A stretch of DNA of 64,000 nucleotides from Indioceanicola profundi (lineage in GTDB: Bacteria > Pseudomonadota > Alphaproteobacteria > Azospirillales > Azospirillaceae): positions 2,073,001 to 2,137,000 of the forward strand of contig NZ_CP030126.1 of the NCBI RefSeq assembly GCF_003568845.1, in the 5' to 3' direction. How positions within the stretch are numbered: the stretch's first letter is position 1; the number at the start of each line of letters is the position of its first letter. Below, piece by piece: positions 29,623 through 39,296 of this stretch. Under the pieces are notes generated by a model. It was not told the origin of the DNA. It did not search any database and was given only the letters and a program-made list of their open reading frames with translations. The position numbers and the translations under genes were made by a program.

Positions 29623-29838
29623 TCAGGCCGGGACGGTCACGGGACTATCGTCCATATCGGCCCGCTCCGCATAGGGCACGTTGTAGCGGGCGACCAGATG
29701 CTCGATCCGGCGGCCGGTCTCATCATCGGGAGCAACCCGGCCCAGATCGTCCAGATGTCGCCGGAGACTGTGGGTCATGAACCCGTCCCGGCAGACCTGC
29801 GCTTCGATCCTGTCGAGGTAATGGGTGATCGCATCCAT
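29623..29838 (-). CDS. Hypothetical protein (71 aa)
   Basis: A small acidic-basic protein starting MDAITHYLDRIEAQVCRDGF and ending DDSPVTVPA. A Shine-Dalgarno-like GGACAGG stands before the ATG at 29838. No membrane segment; one cysteine. It reads as two helices and a flexible tail. No family was recognised. A good terminator follows about 100 bp downstream, which supports a real transcript. Confidence 0.55.
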   Translation of the reverse strand: MDAITHYLDRIEAQVCRDGFMTHSLRRHLDDLGRVAPDDETGRRIEHLVARYNVPYAERADMDDSPVTVPA

Positions 29839-30000
29839 AGCCTGTCCTCCCATCCGCCTGCTGCACATCATCTAAACGCATTCACACGGATGGCCGGAAC
29901 AGAAGAAGCGAAGACGAGCTGTGATAAAAATAGGGCGCTCATTGTAACCGCGCCGTCATGCTTGCCTGTGCCGCGCCGGCAACACCGGCTGGAGAAGCTG

Positions 30001-30630
30001 TCAGGCGACGGCCTGGAAAGCTGTGGCAGGGGCCGACGGATCAAGGGCGGCGATGCGCTCATAGGCCTGTGTGGCACGCCGGGCCGCTTCCTGCGCCCGC
30101 TGGTCGGGCTCGCCATCGGAAACTTCGCCCTGGTCGGTGGACTGCGCCTTCATCCGCTCGCGGGCAGCCTCCCGCCCGGCTTGCTGCGCCTCCCGCTCCG
30201 CTTCGCGCAGTTCGGATAGGCGCCCCTGGGCTTCCATGGCCTGCCGGGTGGCCTGGGCCGCGACCTTGCGGTCCTGGGGCGACGGTTCCGCCGGGGCCAA
30301 GGCGGCGCGGCGGACGACCTCCATGTTGGCGATCGTCTTCTCCGGGTCCTTTTCGGGGGAGGCGTCGATCTTCACCTCGCCGCCGATGGCATAGCGCCGC
30401 CCGTCGGGACCCTTCTGGTAATCGTAGGTCGGAGCGCCGGCATGCTGGCCGCCAACGGACTGGTGCGTCCGCTCATGCGCGCGCACCTCGGCATCGCGGC
30501 GGCGGAGTTCATCCACCTGCTTCCGCTCGTCTTCCGTCAGCCCGTCCGGCCCCTCCCCCGCCTTTCCGCCCTGGCGGAACTGCGACGGATAGGCGGCAAA
30601 GCCTGAAGCGCCTGATATGCCCGCCACCAT
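30001..30630 (-). CDS. SprA-related (CJM1_0395-type) putative metalloprotease
   Basis: A protein of 209 residues. The family core is complete: LRRRDAEVRAHERTHQSVGG with an HExxH zinc motif (H52, E53, H56), PTYDYQKGPDGRRYAIGGEV, IDASPEKDPEKTI and RRAALAPAEPSPQDRKVAAQA. The C-terminal half is a long charged helix rich in Ala, Glu and Arg. There is no classical signal peptide. Proteolytic activity is predicted from the motif only, and substrates are unknown. It stands alone between leuA and ilvC. Confidence 0.8.
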   Translation of the reverse strand: MVAGISGASGFAAYPSQFRQGGKAGEGPDGLTEDERKQVDELRRRDAEVRAHERTHQSVGGQHAGAPTYDYQKGPDGRRYAIGGEVKIDASPEKDPEKTIANMEVVRRAALAPAEPSPQDRKVAAQATRQAMEAQGRLSELREAEREAQQAGREAARERMKAQSTDQGEVSDGEPDQRAQEAARRATQAYERIAALDPSAPATAFQAVA

Positions 30631-30713
30631 GGCACGCTCCGCCCCGCATCACGCGTGAAGGTAGTTCAGGCTCAATAATCCGTAAAGCCGGTTCCGCCCA
30701 GGGCCGGAACGCA

Positions 30714-30745
30714 GACCGCCCGGCACCTTGCGGTGCCGGGCGGTC
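30714..30745 (-). terminator. Strong hairpin downstream of ilvC
   Basis: A perfect 14-bp stem GACCGCCCGGCACC-ttgc-GGTGCCGGGCGGTC, 37 bp after the ilvC stop. There is no T-run on either side, so it may be a processed 3' end or a Rho-assisted terminator. Confidence 0.6.
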
Positions 30746-30782
30746 CAGCCTGGGCGTTGCCTCGATTATGTGGCGTGCCGGA

Positions 30783-31832
<1,050 letters not shown>

Positions 31833-31871
31833 TCAGCAAGTTGACTGCACAGGGTGCGGTTGGTCCAGGTA

Positions 31872-32384
31872 TCAGAGCCCGCTTGTTCCGCGGCTCATGG
31901 CGACGGAGCCGGTGCGGCTCACATCCACCATGCCGAGCTGGGACATCAGGTCGATGAAGCGGCCGAGATCCTCGGCAGTGCCGGTGATCTCGAAAACAAA
32001 GCTGGTGATGGTGGCGTCCACCACGCGGGCCTTGAAGATGTCGGCGATGCGTAGCGCCTCCACCCGCTTCTCGCCCGTGCCGGCCACCTTCACCAGCGCC
32101 ATCTCGCGCTCGATGAAGGGCCCCTCCATGGTCAGGTCCTTGACCCTGTGCACGGGCACCAGCCGGTCGAGCTGCGCCTTGATCTGCTCGATGATCATCG
32201 GGGTGCCGGTGGTGCAGATGGTGATGCGGGAAAGCTGCTGCTCCGCATTCACCTCCGCCACCGTCAGGCTCTCGATGTTGTAGCCGCGGCCGGAGAACAG
32301 GCCGATGACGCGGGCCAGCACGCCGGGCTCGTTATCCACGAGCACGCTGATCGTGTGGCGTTCGATAGCTTCCTGCACGGGCAC
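31872..32384 (-). CDS. ilvH: Acetolactate synthase small (regulatory) subunit
   Basis: A protein of 170 residues with an N-terminal ACT domain (HTISVLVDNEPGVLARVIGL, FSGRGYNIESLTV) that binds valine, and a C-terminal domain (RVVDATITSFVFEITGTAE). It activates the catalytic subunit and confers feedback inhibition. It lies 68 bp downstream of ilvI. Confidence 0.96.
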   Translation of the reverse strand: MPVQEAIERHTISVLVDNEPGVLARVIGLFSGRGYNIESLTVAEVNAEQQLSRITICTTGTPMIIEQIKAQLDRLVPVHRVKDLTMEGPFIEREMALVKVAGTGEKRVEALRIADIFKARVVDATITSFVFEITGTAEDLGRFIDLMSQLGMVDVSRTGSVAMSRGTSGL

Positions 32385-32452
32385 GGGAGTGGTTCCTTCG
32401 TTTCTTGTTATTCGCGATGGTCTGGTTGGCAGGCCGGCGCCGACCTACACCT

Positions 32453-34270
32453 TCAGACCAGCACCATCCCCTCCTCCGGGGTGGCCTGTCCGACCTCATC
32501 GCTGGGGCCCAGCAGGATTTCATTGTGCGCCTTGCCGCCCGGAATCATGGGGAAGCAGTTCTCCTTGGGATCGACGCGCATGTCGACGATCACCGGGCGG
32601 TCCACCGCCAGCATCTCGCGGATGACATCATCCACCTCGCCGACCTGGCTGGCGCGCAGGCCCACCGCGCCATAGGCCTCCGCCAGCTTCACGAAGTCGG
32701 GCAGCGCCTCCGAATAGCTGTGGGAGTAGCGGCTGCCATGCAGCAGCTCCTGCCACTGGCGCACCATGCCCATCCATTCATTGTTCAGGATGAACACCTT
32801 GACCGGAAGCTTGTACTGGATGGCGGTGGACATCTCCTGGATGTTCATCTGGATGCTGGCCTCGCCGGCGATGTCGATGCACAGCGCCTTGGGATTGGCG
32901 ATTTGCGCGCCGATAGCGGCCGGCAGGCCATAGCCCATGGTGCCCAGCCCGCCGGAGGTCAGCCAGCGGTTCGGCTTCTCGAACGGGATGAACTGGGCGG
33001 CCCACATCTGGTGCTGCCCGACTTCGGTGGAGACGAAGACATCGTCGCGGCCGGCGATGGCGGCGCGCAGCCGCTCCAGCGCGTATTGCGGCTTGATCAC
33101 CTTGTCGGTGCGGTCGTAGCGCAGGCAGTCGCGGGCGCGCCAGACCTCGATCTGCTTCCACCATTCCGCCAGGGCCGGCTGGTCCGCCCGCTTGCCGCGC
33201 GCCTTCCAGATGCGGATCATGTCCTCCAGCACATGGGCGGCGTCGCCCACGATGGGGATGTCCACGGCCACGTTCTTGTTGATGCTGGACGGGTCGATGT
33301 CGACATGGATCTTCTTGGAGCCCGGCGCGAACTCGCTGATCTTACCGGTCACCCGGTCGTCGAAGCGGGCGCCGATGTTGATCATGACGTCGCACCCATG
33401 CATGGCGAGGTTCGCCTCGTAGGTGCCGTGCATGCCCAGCATGCCCAGGAACTGCTTGTCGGACGCCGGATATGCCCCCAGCCCCATCAGCGTGGCCGTG
33501 CAGGGATAGCCCGTCATCCGCACGAACTGGGCCAGCAGCCGGCTGGCGATGGGGCCGGAATTGATGACGCCGCCGCCGACATAGAAGATCGGGCGCTTGG
33601 CGTTCGCGATCAGCTCCACCGCCTCCTCCACCCGTGACAGGTCCGGCTTGACCTGCGGGCGGTAGGATTTCGGCTGGCTCTCGCCCGGCGTGCGGTAGGT
33701 CCCCTCGGCGAACTGCACATCCTTCGGGATGTCGATCACCACCGGGCCGGGACGACCGTTGCGGGCGACGTAGAAGCCCTCATGGATGGTGCGGGCGAGG
33801 TTGTTGACGTCCTTGACCAGATAATTGTGCTTCGTCGCCGGGCGGGTGATGCCGGTGGTGTCGCACTCCTGGAAGGCGTCGTTGCCGATCAGGTGGGTGG
33901 GCACCTGCCCGGTCAGGCAGACGATCGGGATGCTGTCCATCAGCGCATCCACCAGGCCGGTCACGGCATTGGTGGCGCCGGGGCCGCTGGTGACCAGCAC
34001 CACGCCGACCTTTCCGCTGGACCGGGCATAGCCCTCGGCGGCGTGGACGGCCGCCTGCTCATGCCGGACCAGGATGTGCTTGATGTCGTTCTGCTTGAAC
34101 AACGCGTCGTAGATGGGAAGTACGGCGCCGCCCGGATAGCCGAAGATCGTATCTACGCCCTGGTCCCGCAGCGCCTTCATGACGATCTCGGCCCCGGTCA
34201 GGCGGGAGCCGGAAACCACGGCGCCGTTCTGGGCGGCGGCGGTCTGGGCGGTGGTGTCGGCGGTGGGCAT
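32453..34270 (-). CDS. ilvI: Acetolactate synthase large (catalytic) subunit
   Basis: A ThDP- and FAD-dependent enzyme of 605 residues. GYPGGAVLPIYDAL with the following RHEQAAVHAAEGYAR carries the catalytic glutamate. The ThDP motif spans GDG-type to N (IAGEASIQMNIQEMSTAIQY then ILNNEWMGM). It makes acetolactate or acetohydroxybutyrate, the first common step to Val, Leu and Ile. A consensus-like promoter lies just upstream, with a hairpin in its leader. Confidence 0.96.
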   Translation of the reverse strand: MPTADTTAQTAAAQNGAVVSGSRLTGAEIVMKALRDQGVDTIFGYPGGAVLPIYDALFKQNDIKHILVRHEQAAVHAAEGYARSSGKVGVVLVTSGPGATNAVTGLVDALMDSIPIVCLTGQVPTHLIGNDAFQECDTTGITRPATKHNYLVKDVNNLARTIHEGFYVARNGRPGPVVIDIPKDVQFAEGTYRTPGESQPKSYRPQVKPDLSRVEEAVELIANAKRPIFYVGGGVINSGPIASRLLAQFVRMTGYPCTATLMGLGAYPASDKQFLGMLGMHGTYEANLAMHGCDVMINIGARFDDRVTGKISEFAPGSKKIHVDIDPSSINKNVAVDIPIVGDAAHVLEDMIRIWKARGKRADQPALAEWWKQIEVWRARDCLRYDRTDKVIKPQYALERLRAAIAGRDDVFVSTEVGQHQMWAAQFIPFEKPNRWLTSGGLGTMGYGLPAAIGAQIANPKALCIDIAGEASIQMNIQEMSTAIQYKLPVKVFILNNEWMGMVRQWQELLHGSRYSHSYSEALPDFVKLAEAYGAVGLRASQVGEVDDVIREMLAVDRPVIVDMRVDPKENCFPMIPGGKAHNEILLGPSDEVGQATPEEGMVLV

Positions 34271-34339
34271 GGTACGAACTCATCCGAAATCTGCTGAAAT
34301 TCCCGTCCTCTCGCAGTCGCGAGAGCGCGGCGGATCGGC

Positions 34340-34368
34340 AAACTAGTTGGATAAGTTCAAGGCGTCAA
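34340..34368 (-). promoter_or_regulatory. Predicted ilvIHC promoter
   Basis: On the minus strand: TTGACG, 17 bp, TAGTTT. The -35 overlaps the miaA stop codon. The leader of about 60 bases contains a 7-bp hairpin CTCTCGC-agtc-GCGAGAG at 34308-34325. No leader peptide rich in branched-chain codons is visible. Confidence 0.5.
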
Positions 34369-35387
34369 CCCGGTTTGGAAATCTTCATTCCAATTCGGGC
34401 CGCAATCCTATTGCAAAATTTCATGGCGGCTATGCGATCCGTTAACTCTGCCGGATCGGTGCGCGGCGCTGCCGCAAGCTGGTTGCGGAACCAGGTGGAC
34501 TGGCGCTTGGCATAGTTCCTGGTGAACTGCTGGGCCTTTGCGGTGGCGGTGGGCAGGTCCCAGTCACCGTGCAGATGGGCGCGCAACTCGGGCACGCCAA
34601 GCGCTTTCATGGCGGGAAGCATCGGATCGAGGTTCATGGCTTCCAGCGCCCGCACCTCCTCCAGCGCGCCCTGATCCAGCATGGCGAGAAAGCGGGAGTC
34701 GCATTGGGCGTACAAGCGTTCCCGCGGCGGCTCCACGACAAGCGGGTGGAAGGCCAGATCCGCCGGTACATCGTGGCGGCCGGTGCGCTGCCATTCGGTG
34801 ATGCCCTGCCCGGTCGCCCGGACCACCTCAAAGGCCCGGACCACTCGCGTGGTGTCCGTCGGGTTCAGCCGGGCCGCCGTCTCCGGGTCCAGCGCCGCCA
34901 GTCGGGCATGCAAAGCGGGTGTGCCGATTTCCTGCTGAAGCTCCAGCGCCTCGCGTCGGATATCATCCGGGATGTCCGGGATCTCGACGATCCCCTGCAT
35001 CAGGGTGCGCAGATACAGGCCGGTGCCGCCCACCACGATAGGCAGCCGACCTTCGGCATGGCTTCGGCGGATTTCCTCAATCGCCAGATCGCGCCAGCGC
35101 GCGGCGCTCATACGTTCCGATGGCGGAACGATCCCGTAAAGCCGATGCGGGACCCGCACCTCCTCCGGCCCCGGCCGGGCGGTGACGACGCGCAGCACCT
35201 GGTAGACCTGTATGCTGTCGGCGTTGATGACGGTTCCGCCCAACCGCTCCGCCAGCATCAGCGCCAAGCCCGACTTGCCGCTGGCGGTCGGGCCGCCAAC
35301 CACCAGTACGGGGAGCACAGCGCCGGCTTGCGCGCCGCCCTCATCACCCGCATAAAGCCCCCGTTCCGTTCCCGACCTCTCGGACAT
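34365..35387 (-). CDS. miaA: tRNA dimethylallyltransferase
   Basis: A protein of 340 residues that adds the dimethylallyl group to A37 of tRNAs reading UNN codons. The P-loop GGPTASGKS (residues 32-40), the INADSIQVY segment and GTGLYLRTLMQGI are typical. The ATG at 35387 is the likely start, 5 bp from the divergent serB start; the first ~24 residues are unconserved and a later GTG start is possible. Its stop overlaps the ilv promoter. Confidence 0.93.
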   Translation of the reverse strand: MSERSGTERGLYAGDEGGAQAGAVLPVLVVGGPTASGKSGLALMLAERLGGTVINADSIQVYQVLRVVTARPGPEEVRVPHRLYGIVPPSERMSAARWRDLAIEEIRRSHAEGRLPIVVGGTGLYLRTLMQGIVEIPDIPDDIRREALELQQEIGTPALHARLAALDPETAARLNPTDTTRVVRAFEVVRATGQGITEWQRTGRHDVPADLAFHPLVVEPPRERLYAQCDSRFLAMLDQGALEEVRALEAMNLDPMLPAMKALGVPELRAHLHGDWDLPTATAKAQQFTRNYAKRQSTWFRNQLAAAPRTDPAELTDRIAAMKFCNRIAARIGMKISKPG

Positions 35388-35392
35388 CCCCG

Positions 35393-36307
35393 ATGACCTC
35401 ACTCGCCCTGTCCCATGTCCTGACCCTGATCGCCGATCCGGCGAAAGGCGGGCTGGACGATAGCACGGCGCGGCTGGCGCGCACCGCCCTGACGGAGCTT
35501 GGCGCCTCCACCACGCAGCCGGACTGGCTTGCTCCCGGCGTTGCCTGCGACATCGGCTTCGACCGGCTGAATGCCGATCAAGCCCAGGCCGCCGTGGCCC
35601 GCGCATTGGCGGGACGGCCCGTGGATGTGGTGGCGCAGGAGGCGGCAAGACGGCGCAAGCAGGTGCTGGTCGCCGACATGGAATCCACCATCATTCGGCA
35701 GGAGATGCTGGATGAACTGGGCGAGTTGGTCGGTGCGCGCGACCGCATCGCGGAGATCACCGCCCGCGCCATGAATGGGGAGCTGGACTTCAAGGCCGCC
35801 CTGCGGGAGCGGGTCGGCCTGCTGCAAGGGCTTCCGGCCACGGTGCTGACAGACATGATCGGGCGCGTCACCCTGATGCCGGGAGCGGAAAGCCTGATCG
35901 CTACCCTGCGCAGACATGGCTGCTACTGCGCCCTGGTTTCAGGCGGCTTCAAGACCTTCACCGCCCATGTACGCGGCCTGCTTGGCTTCGATGAGGATCA
36001 GGCGAACGATCTGGAGGCGGCGGATGGCAAGCTGACCGGCCGCCCCGTTGAGCCGATCCTGGACAAGGATTCGAAGCTCCAGGCCCTGATCCGCATCTGC
36101 TCGGCCCGTCAGGTGGCGCTGGACGCCGCCATGACGGTGGGCGACGGTGCGAACGACCTGCCCATGCTGCAGGCCGCCGGTCTGGGCGTTGCTTACCATG
36201 CCAAGCCCACCGTGGCGGCCCAGGCCCGTGCCCGCGTGGATCATGGCGATCTGACCGCCCTGCTCTACATCCAGGGTTACCGCGCGGGGGAGATCGTGAC
36301 GGCGTAG
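35393..36307 (+). CDS. serB: Phosphoserine phosphatase SerB
   Basis: A HAD-superfamily enzyme of 304 residues performing the last step of serine synthesis. Motif I reads VADMESTII, where the second acidic residue is E97 instead of the usual D of DxDxT. Motif II-like CALVSGGFKTF and the Mg loop GDGANDLPML are intact. An N-terminal ACT-like region (~1-85) precedes the HAD domain. It is divergent from miaA with only 5 bp between the starts. Confidence 0.94.
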   Translation: MTSLALSHVLTLIADPAKGGLDDSTARLARTALTELGASTTQPDWLAPGVACDIGFDRLNADQAQAAVARALAGRPVDVVAQEAARRRKQVLVADMESTIIRQEMLDELGELVGARDRIAEITARAMNGELDFKAALRERVGLLQGLPATVLTDMIGRVTLMPGAESLIATLRRHGCYCALVSGGFKTFTAHVRGLLGFDEDQANDLEAADGKLTGRPVEPILDKDSKLQALIRICSARQVALDAAMTVGDGANDLPMLQAAGLGVAYHAKPTVAAQARARVDHGDLTALLYIQGYRAGEIVTA

Positions 36308-36370
36308 TCGCGCCATCCTTTCAAGCCCCCTTCCCGGCCCCCGGCATTCGCCGCGCCCCTGGACCAACAA

Positions 36371-36421
36371 GAGCCGCCTCGACCGTGCCAGCCTCCGCTG
36401 GCGGCGGCCTACAGGCGGCTC
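36371..36421. repeat. Nested inverted repeat between serB and the TauE gene
   Basis: An outer perfect 9-bp pair GAGCCGCCT/AGGCGGCTC (36371-36379 and 36413-36421) encloses a second hairpin GCCAGC-ctcc-GCTGGC (36387-36402). It could end serB transcription or structure the leader of the next gene, whose start is 20 bp further on. There is no T-run. Confidence 0.5.
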
Positions 36422-36440
36422 ATTTCCCGCCGGTGCAGAA

Positions 36441-37178
36441 TTGCTCTCGCTTCTTCCTTCAGCATCCGTACTTGCCGGCCTTGTGCTGGTCGGACTCTTT
36501 GCCGGCGTGATCCGCGGGCTGACCGGCTTCGGCGCGGCCCTGGTGATCGCGCCAGGATTGACCCTGTTCATGTCACCGGAACTGGCGGTCCCGACCAACA
36601 TGGTGGCGATCTGCGCCACCAACCTGCCGCTGGTCGTCGGCGCACGGCGGGAGGCCGATTATCATTCGGCCGGCTGGTTCTTCGCCGGTTCCGCCATCGC
36701 CCTGCCGTTCGGCGTCTGGTTGCTGGCGACGCTGCCGCGGGAGACGCTGGAATGGGCCATCGGCCTGTCCGTCATCGTGGCCGCCCTGCTGCTGGCCCGC
36801 CCGAAGTTCCGGCTTACCAACGTCACCCGCCCGTTCAAGGTCGGGGCTGGCATGATCGCCGGGCTGATGAACGGGTCCGTCGGGATGGGCGGGCCGCCGG
36901 TGATCCTGACCCTGCTGGCCTCCGGCGTTCCCCCGGTCACCAGCCGGGCGACGTTGATCGTCTATTTCACCGCCATGAATGCCGTCAGCGTGGCGATCAT
37001 GGCGATTGGCGGCCTGATCGACACTCGGATTCTGATCTGGGCCGCCATCATCGTTCCCCCGCTCGCCCTGGGACAGCGAGGCGGCGAAATCCTGTTCCGC
37101 CGCGGCTGGTCAAACCATTTCCGCCCCATCGCCATCGGCCTACTGGTCGCGACCGGCGTGGTGGCTCTGCTCCATTAG
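36441..37178 (+). CDS. TauE/SafE-family (sulfite exporter-like) permease
   Basis: A membrane protein of 245 residues with about seven or eight hydrophobic segments. Family features are GVIRGLTGFGAALVIAPGLTL in the first repeat and GMIAGLMNGSVGMGGPPVIL in the second. Members move sulfonates, sulfite or related anions; the substrate here is unknown. It seems to start at a TTG (36441), since no ATG or GTG precedes the first membrane segment in frame. Confidence 0.85.
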   Translation: MLSLLPSASVLAGLVLVGLFAGVIRGLTGFGAALVIAPGLTLFMSPELAVPTNMVAICATNLPLVVGARREADYHSAGWFFAGSAIALPFGVWLLATLPRETLEWAIGLSVIVAALLLARPKFRLTNVTRPFKVGAGMIAGLMNGSVGMGGPPVILTLLASGVPPVTSRATLIVYFTAMNAVSVAIMAIGGLIDTRILIWAAIIVPPLALGQRGGEILFRRGWSNHFRPIAIGLLVATGVVALLH

Positions 37179-37211
37179 GCGGGAAACCCAGCCGCCCCTC
37201 CCCAAACACAG

Positions 37212-37246
37212 AACCGCCGCCCGGCAAGGGGCGGCGGTTTTGCTTT
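37212..37246. terminator. Terminator between the TauE gene and degP
   Basis: AACCGCCGCCC-ggcaa-GGGGCGGCGGTTTT followed by GCTTTAT. It lies between convergent genes; the T-run favours the plus strand. Confidence 0.85.
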
Positions 37247-37269
37247 ATGGCAGGGCAGAGGATCGGGGT

Positions 37270-38826
37270 TCACCCCTCAAGGGACAGGGCCACGAACAGC
37301 AGCTCGCCCTGGCGTTCCACCAGCATAAGCAGCGCCTTCTGGCCGTTCTCCTTCGCCTTGGCGACACGCTCACGCACGTCGGCGGGGCTGGAGACCTCCT
37401 GCTGGCTGACCTCCACGATCACGTCGCCGGGCTGCAGCCCGCGTTGGGCAGCCGGCGTGTTCGGCTCCACTTTCGTGACGGCCACACCCTTGACCTGATC
37501 CGACAGTTCGAACTGCTGACGCACATCAGGAGTGATGGCGGCGAGGGAGACGCCCACCTCGGCGATGACTTCCGGCCCCTGCTCCGGCGCAGGCTGGCTC
37601 GGGCCGCCCGGCAGGGCAGCCTGCACCACCTCGGGCTGGAGTTCGCCGAGCGCGATTTTCAGGTCCTGCCGCTTGCCGCGGCGGAACACCTCCACATTCA
37701 CGACTTTGTCCACCGCGGTCTCCGCCACCATGCGGGGCAGCGAACGGCTGCTCGTCACCGCGCGTCCGTCGAACTGCAGGATCACGTCGCCGGGCTTGAT
37801 GCCGCCCTTCTCCGCGGGGCCGCCGGCAGTCACCATGGCGACCAGCGCGCCCTTGGTGTCGGGAAGCTGCATGCTGTCCGCGATCTCCGGCGTGACCGGC
37901 TGGATCTGCACGCCCAGCCAGCCGCGCCGCACTTTCCCGGTTTCACGGAGCTGGGCGATGACGTTCTTGGCCATGGCCGACGGAATGGCGAAGCCGATGC
38001 CGACCGAGCCGCCGGTCTGGCTGAAGATGGCGGTGTTGATGCCGATCACCTCCCCCTTCAGGTTCACCAGCGGGCCGCCCGAATTGCCGCGGTTGATGGC
38101 GGCGTCGGTCTGCAGGAAGTCGTCATAGCTGCCGGCATTGATGTCGCGGGAGCGCGCGGAAATAATGCCGGCGGTGACGGTGCCGCCCAGACCGAACGGA
38201 TTGCCGATGGCGACCACCCAGTCGCCGACCCGGATCGTATCGCTGTTGCCCCAACCGAGCGTGGTCAGCTTCGCATTGGTCTCGACCTTCAGAAGGGCGA
38301 GATCGGTGGCCGGATCGGTGCCGATCAGCTCGGCGGTGAGTTCCGTCTGCTCCTCATCCTGGAAGATGACGGTGATCTCGTCGGCGCCCTCGATCACATG
38401 GTTGTTGGTGACGATATAGCCGGTGGCGTCGATCACGAAGCCCGAGCCCAGGGATGTAGCCTGGCGCGACGGAGCGCCGGGATCACGCTGCTGGCGCTCG
38501 AAGAAGTCGCGGAAGAACTCCTCGAACGGGGACCCCGGCGGGAATTCCGGCATCGGCACGGCCGGATGTTCGCCCCCTGCATTGGGCCGCTGACTGGTCG
38601 AGATATTGACCACGGCCGGCAGAATGCGCTCCGCCAGATCCGCGAAACTTTCGGGGGCAGCGCGCTGAGCCTGGGCCTGACCGGCCATCAGAAGTGCCGC
38701 GATCAGCGGCAGCGCCAGCACCCAGCCGAGCCAACGCTGGGCCGGCGGCACCACGGCGACAACCGCCTGACGCGCCCGCGGGCCGGTGGTGTGGGAGCGC
38801 ACGGAATGGGTCACGTCTCTCTCCAT
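37270..38826 (-). CDS. degP: Do-family periplasmic serine protease DegP/HtrA
   Basis: A protein of 518 residues. An N-terminal hydrophobic export signal (residues ~31-54) precedes a trypsin-like domain with catalytic H143 (TNNHVIEGAD), D175 (ATDLALLK) and S249 (NRGNSGGPLV), then two PDZ domains. It degrades misfolded periplasmic proteins and may act as a chaperone. It is downstream of hflK, hflC and a DUF2065 gene, the usual alphaproteobacterial order. Confidence 0.95.
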   Translation of the reverse strand: MERDVTHSVRSHTTGPRARQAVVAVVPPAQRWLGWVLALPLIAALLMAGQAQAQRAAPESFADLAERILPAVVNISTSQRPNAGGEHPAVPMPEFPPGSPFEEFFRDFFERQQRDPGAPSRQATSLGSGFVIDATGYIVTNNHVIEGADEITVIFQDEEQTELTAELIGTDPATDLALLKVETNAKLTTLGWGNSDTIRVGDWVVAIGNPFGLGGTVTAGIISARSRDINAGSYDDFLQTDAAINRGNSGGPLVNLKGEVIGINTAIFSQTGGSVGIGFAIPSAMAKNVIAQLRETGKVRRGWLGVQIQPVTPEIADSMQLPDTKGALVAMVTAGGPAEKGGIKPGDVILQFDGRAVTSSRSLPRMVAETAVDKVVNVEVFRRGKRQDLKIALGELQPEVVQAALPGGPSQPAPEQGPEVIAEVGVSLAAITPDVRQQFELSDQVKGVAVTKVEPNTPAAQRGLQPGDVIVEVSQQEVSSPADVRERVAKAKENGQKALLMLVERQGELLFVALSLEG

Positions 38827-38978
38827 AGGACCGGTTATGGCCGCCCGACTCCTGTAAATCCGGCGGCGAACAGAGGCGATCCGGCGGACGAGCCTCTCTC
38901 TTTGAACAATATAGGCTGAGGCTCAAACGTGGCGAAGCACTCGTTTGTGCTGGCTCTTCCTGAATCCGGAGCAGTGGA

Positions 38979-39164
38979 TCAGGGCCGCAGCAACCAGACA
39001 AGGGCCACCCCGACAATGGCCGCGACAAGTCCCGCAGTGCGCAGGGTGGAGGATGGGGTTTCCGCGGCCATGGCGGCCATGCGCCTCATGCCGTCCGGCG
39101 CGGCGGCGTAGAGAAGGCCTTCGATCACCAGGACGAGGGCCAGTGCGGTCAGCAGGTCGATCAC
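38979..39164 (-). CDS. DUF2065 small membrane protein
   Basis: A protein of 61 residues with two hydrophobic helices (MIDLLTALALVLVIEGLLYA and TAGLVAAIVGVALVWLLR) joined by PDGMRRMAAMA. This is the complete DUF2065 pattern. The family is found next to hflKC, so a link with FtsH/HflKC quality control is suggested by context only. A strong terminator separates it from hflC. Confidence 0.85.
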   Translation of the reverse strand: MIDLLTALALVLVIEGLLYAAAPDGMRRMAAMAAETPSSTLRTAGLVAAIVGVALVWLLRP

Positions 39165-39226
39165 GTACGGTTCCGTTGCAGGCCGGCCTATCCGCCCGGG
39201 ATTGCGCGGATAAGGGTCCGGACAGG

Positions 39227-39262
39227 AAAACGGCCGGGCCGGGGAAAGGCCCGGTCCGGCCG
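39227..39262 (-). terminator. Terminator downstream of hflC
   Basis: A 13-bp stem with one G-U pair (CGGCCGGGCCGGG/CCCGGTCCGGCCG on the plus strand). On the minus strand it is followed by TTTTCC. It splits hflKC from DUF2065-degP. Confidence 0.8.
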
Positions 39263-39296
39263 CACTGGAGGGAAAGGGTTTCAGACGCCGCCCGGA

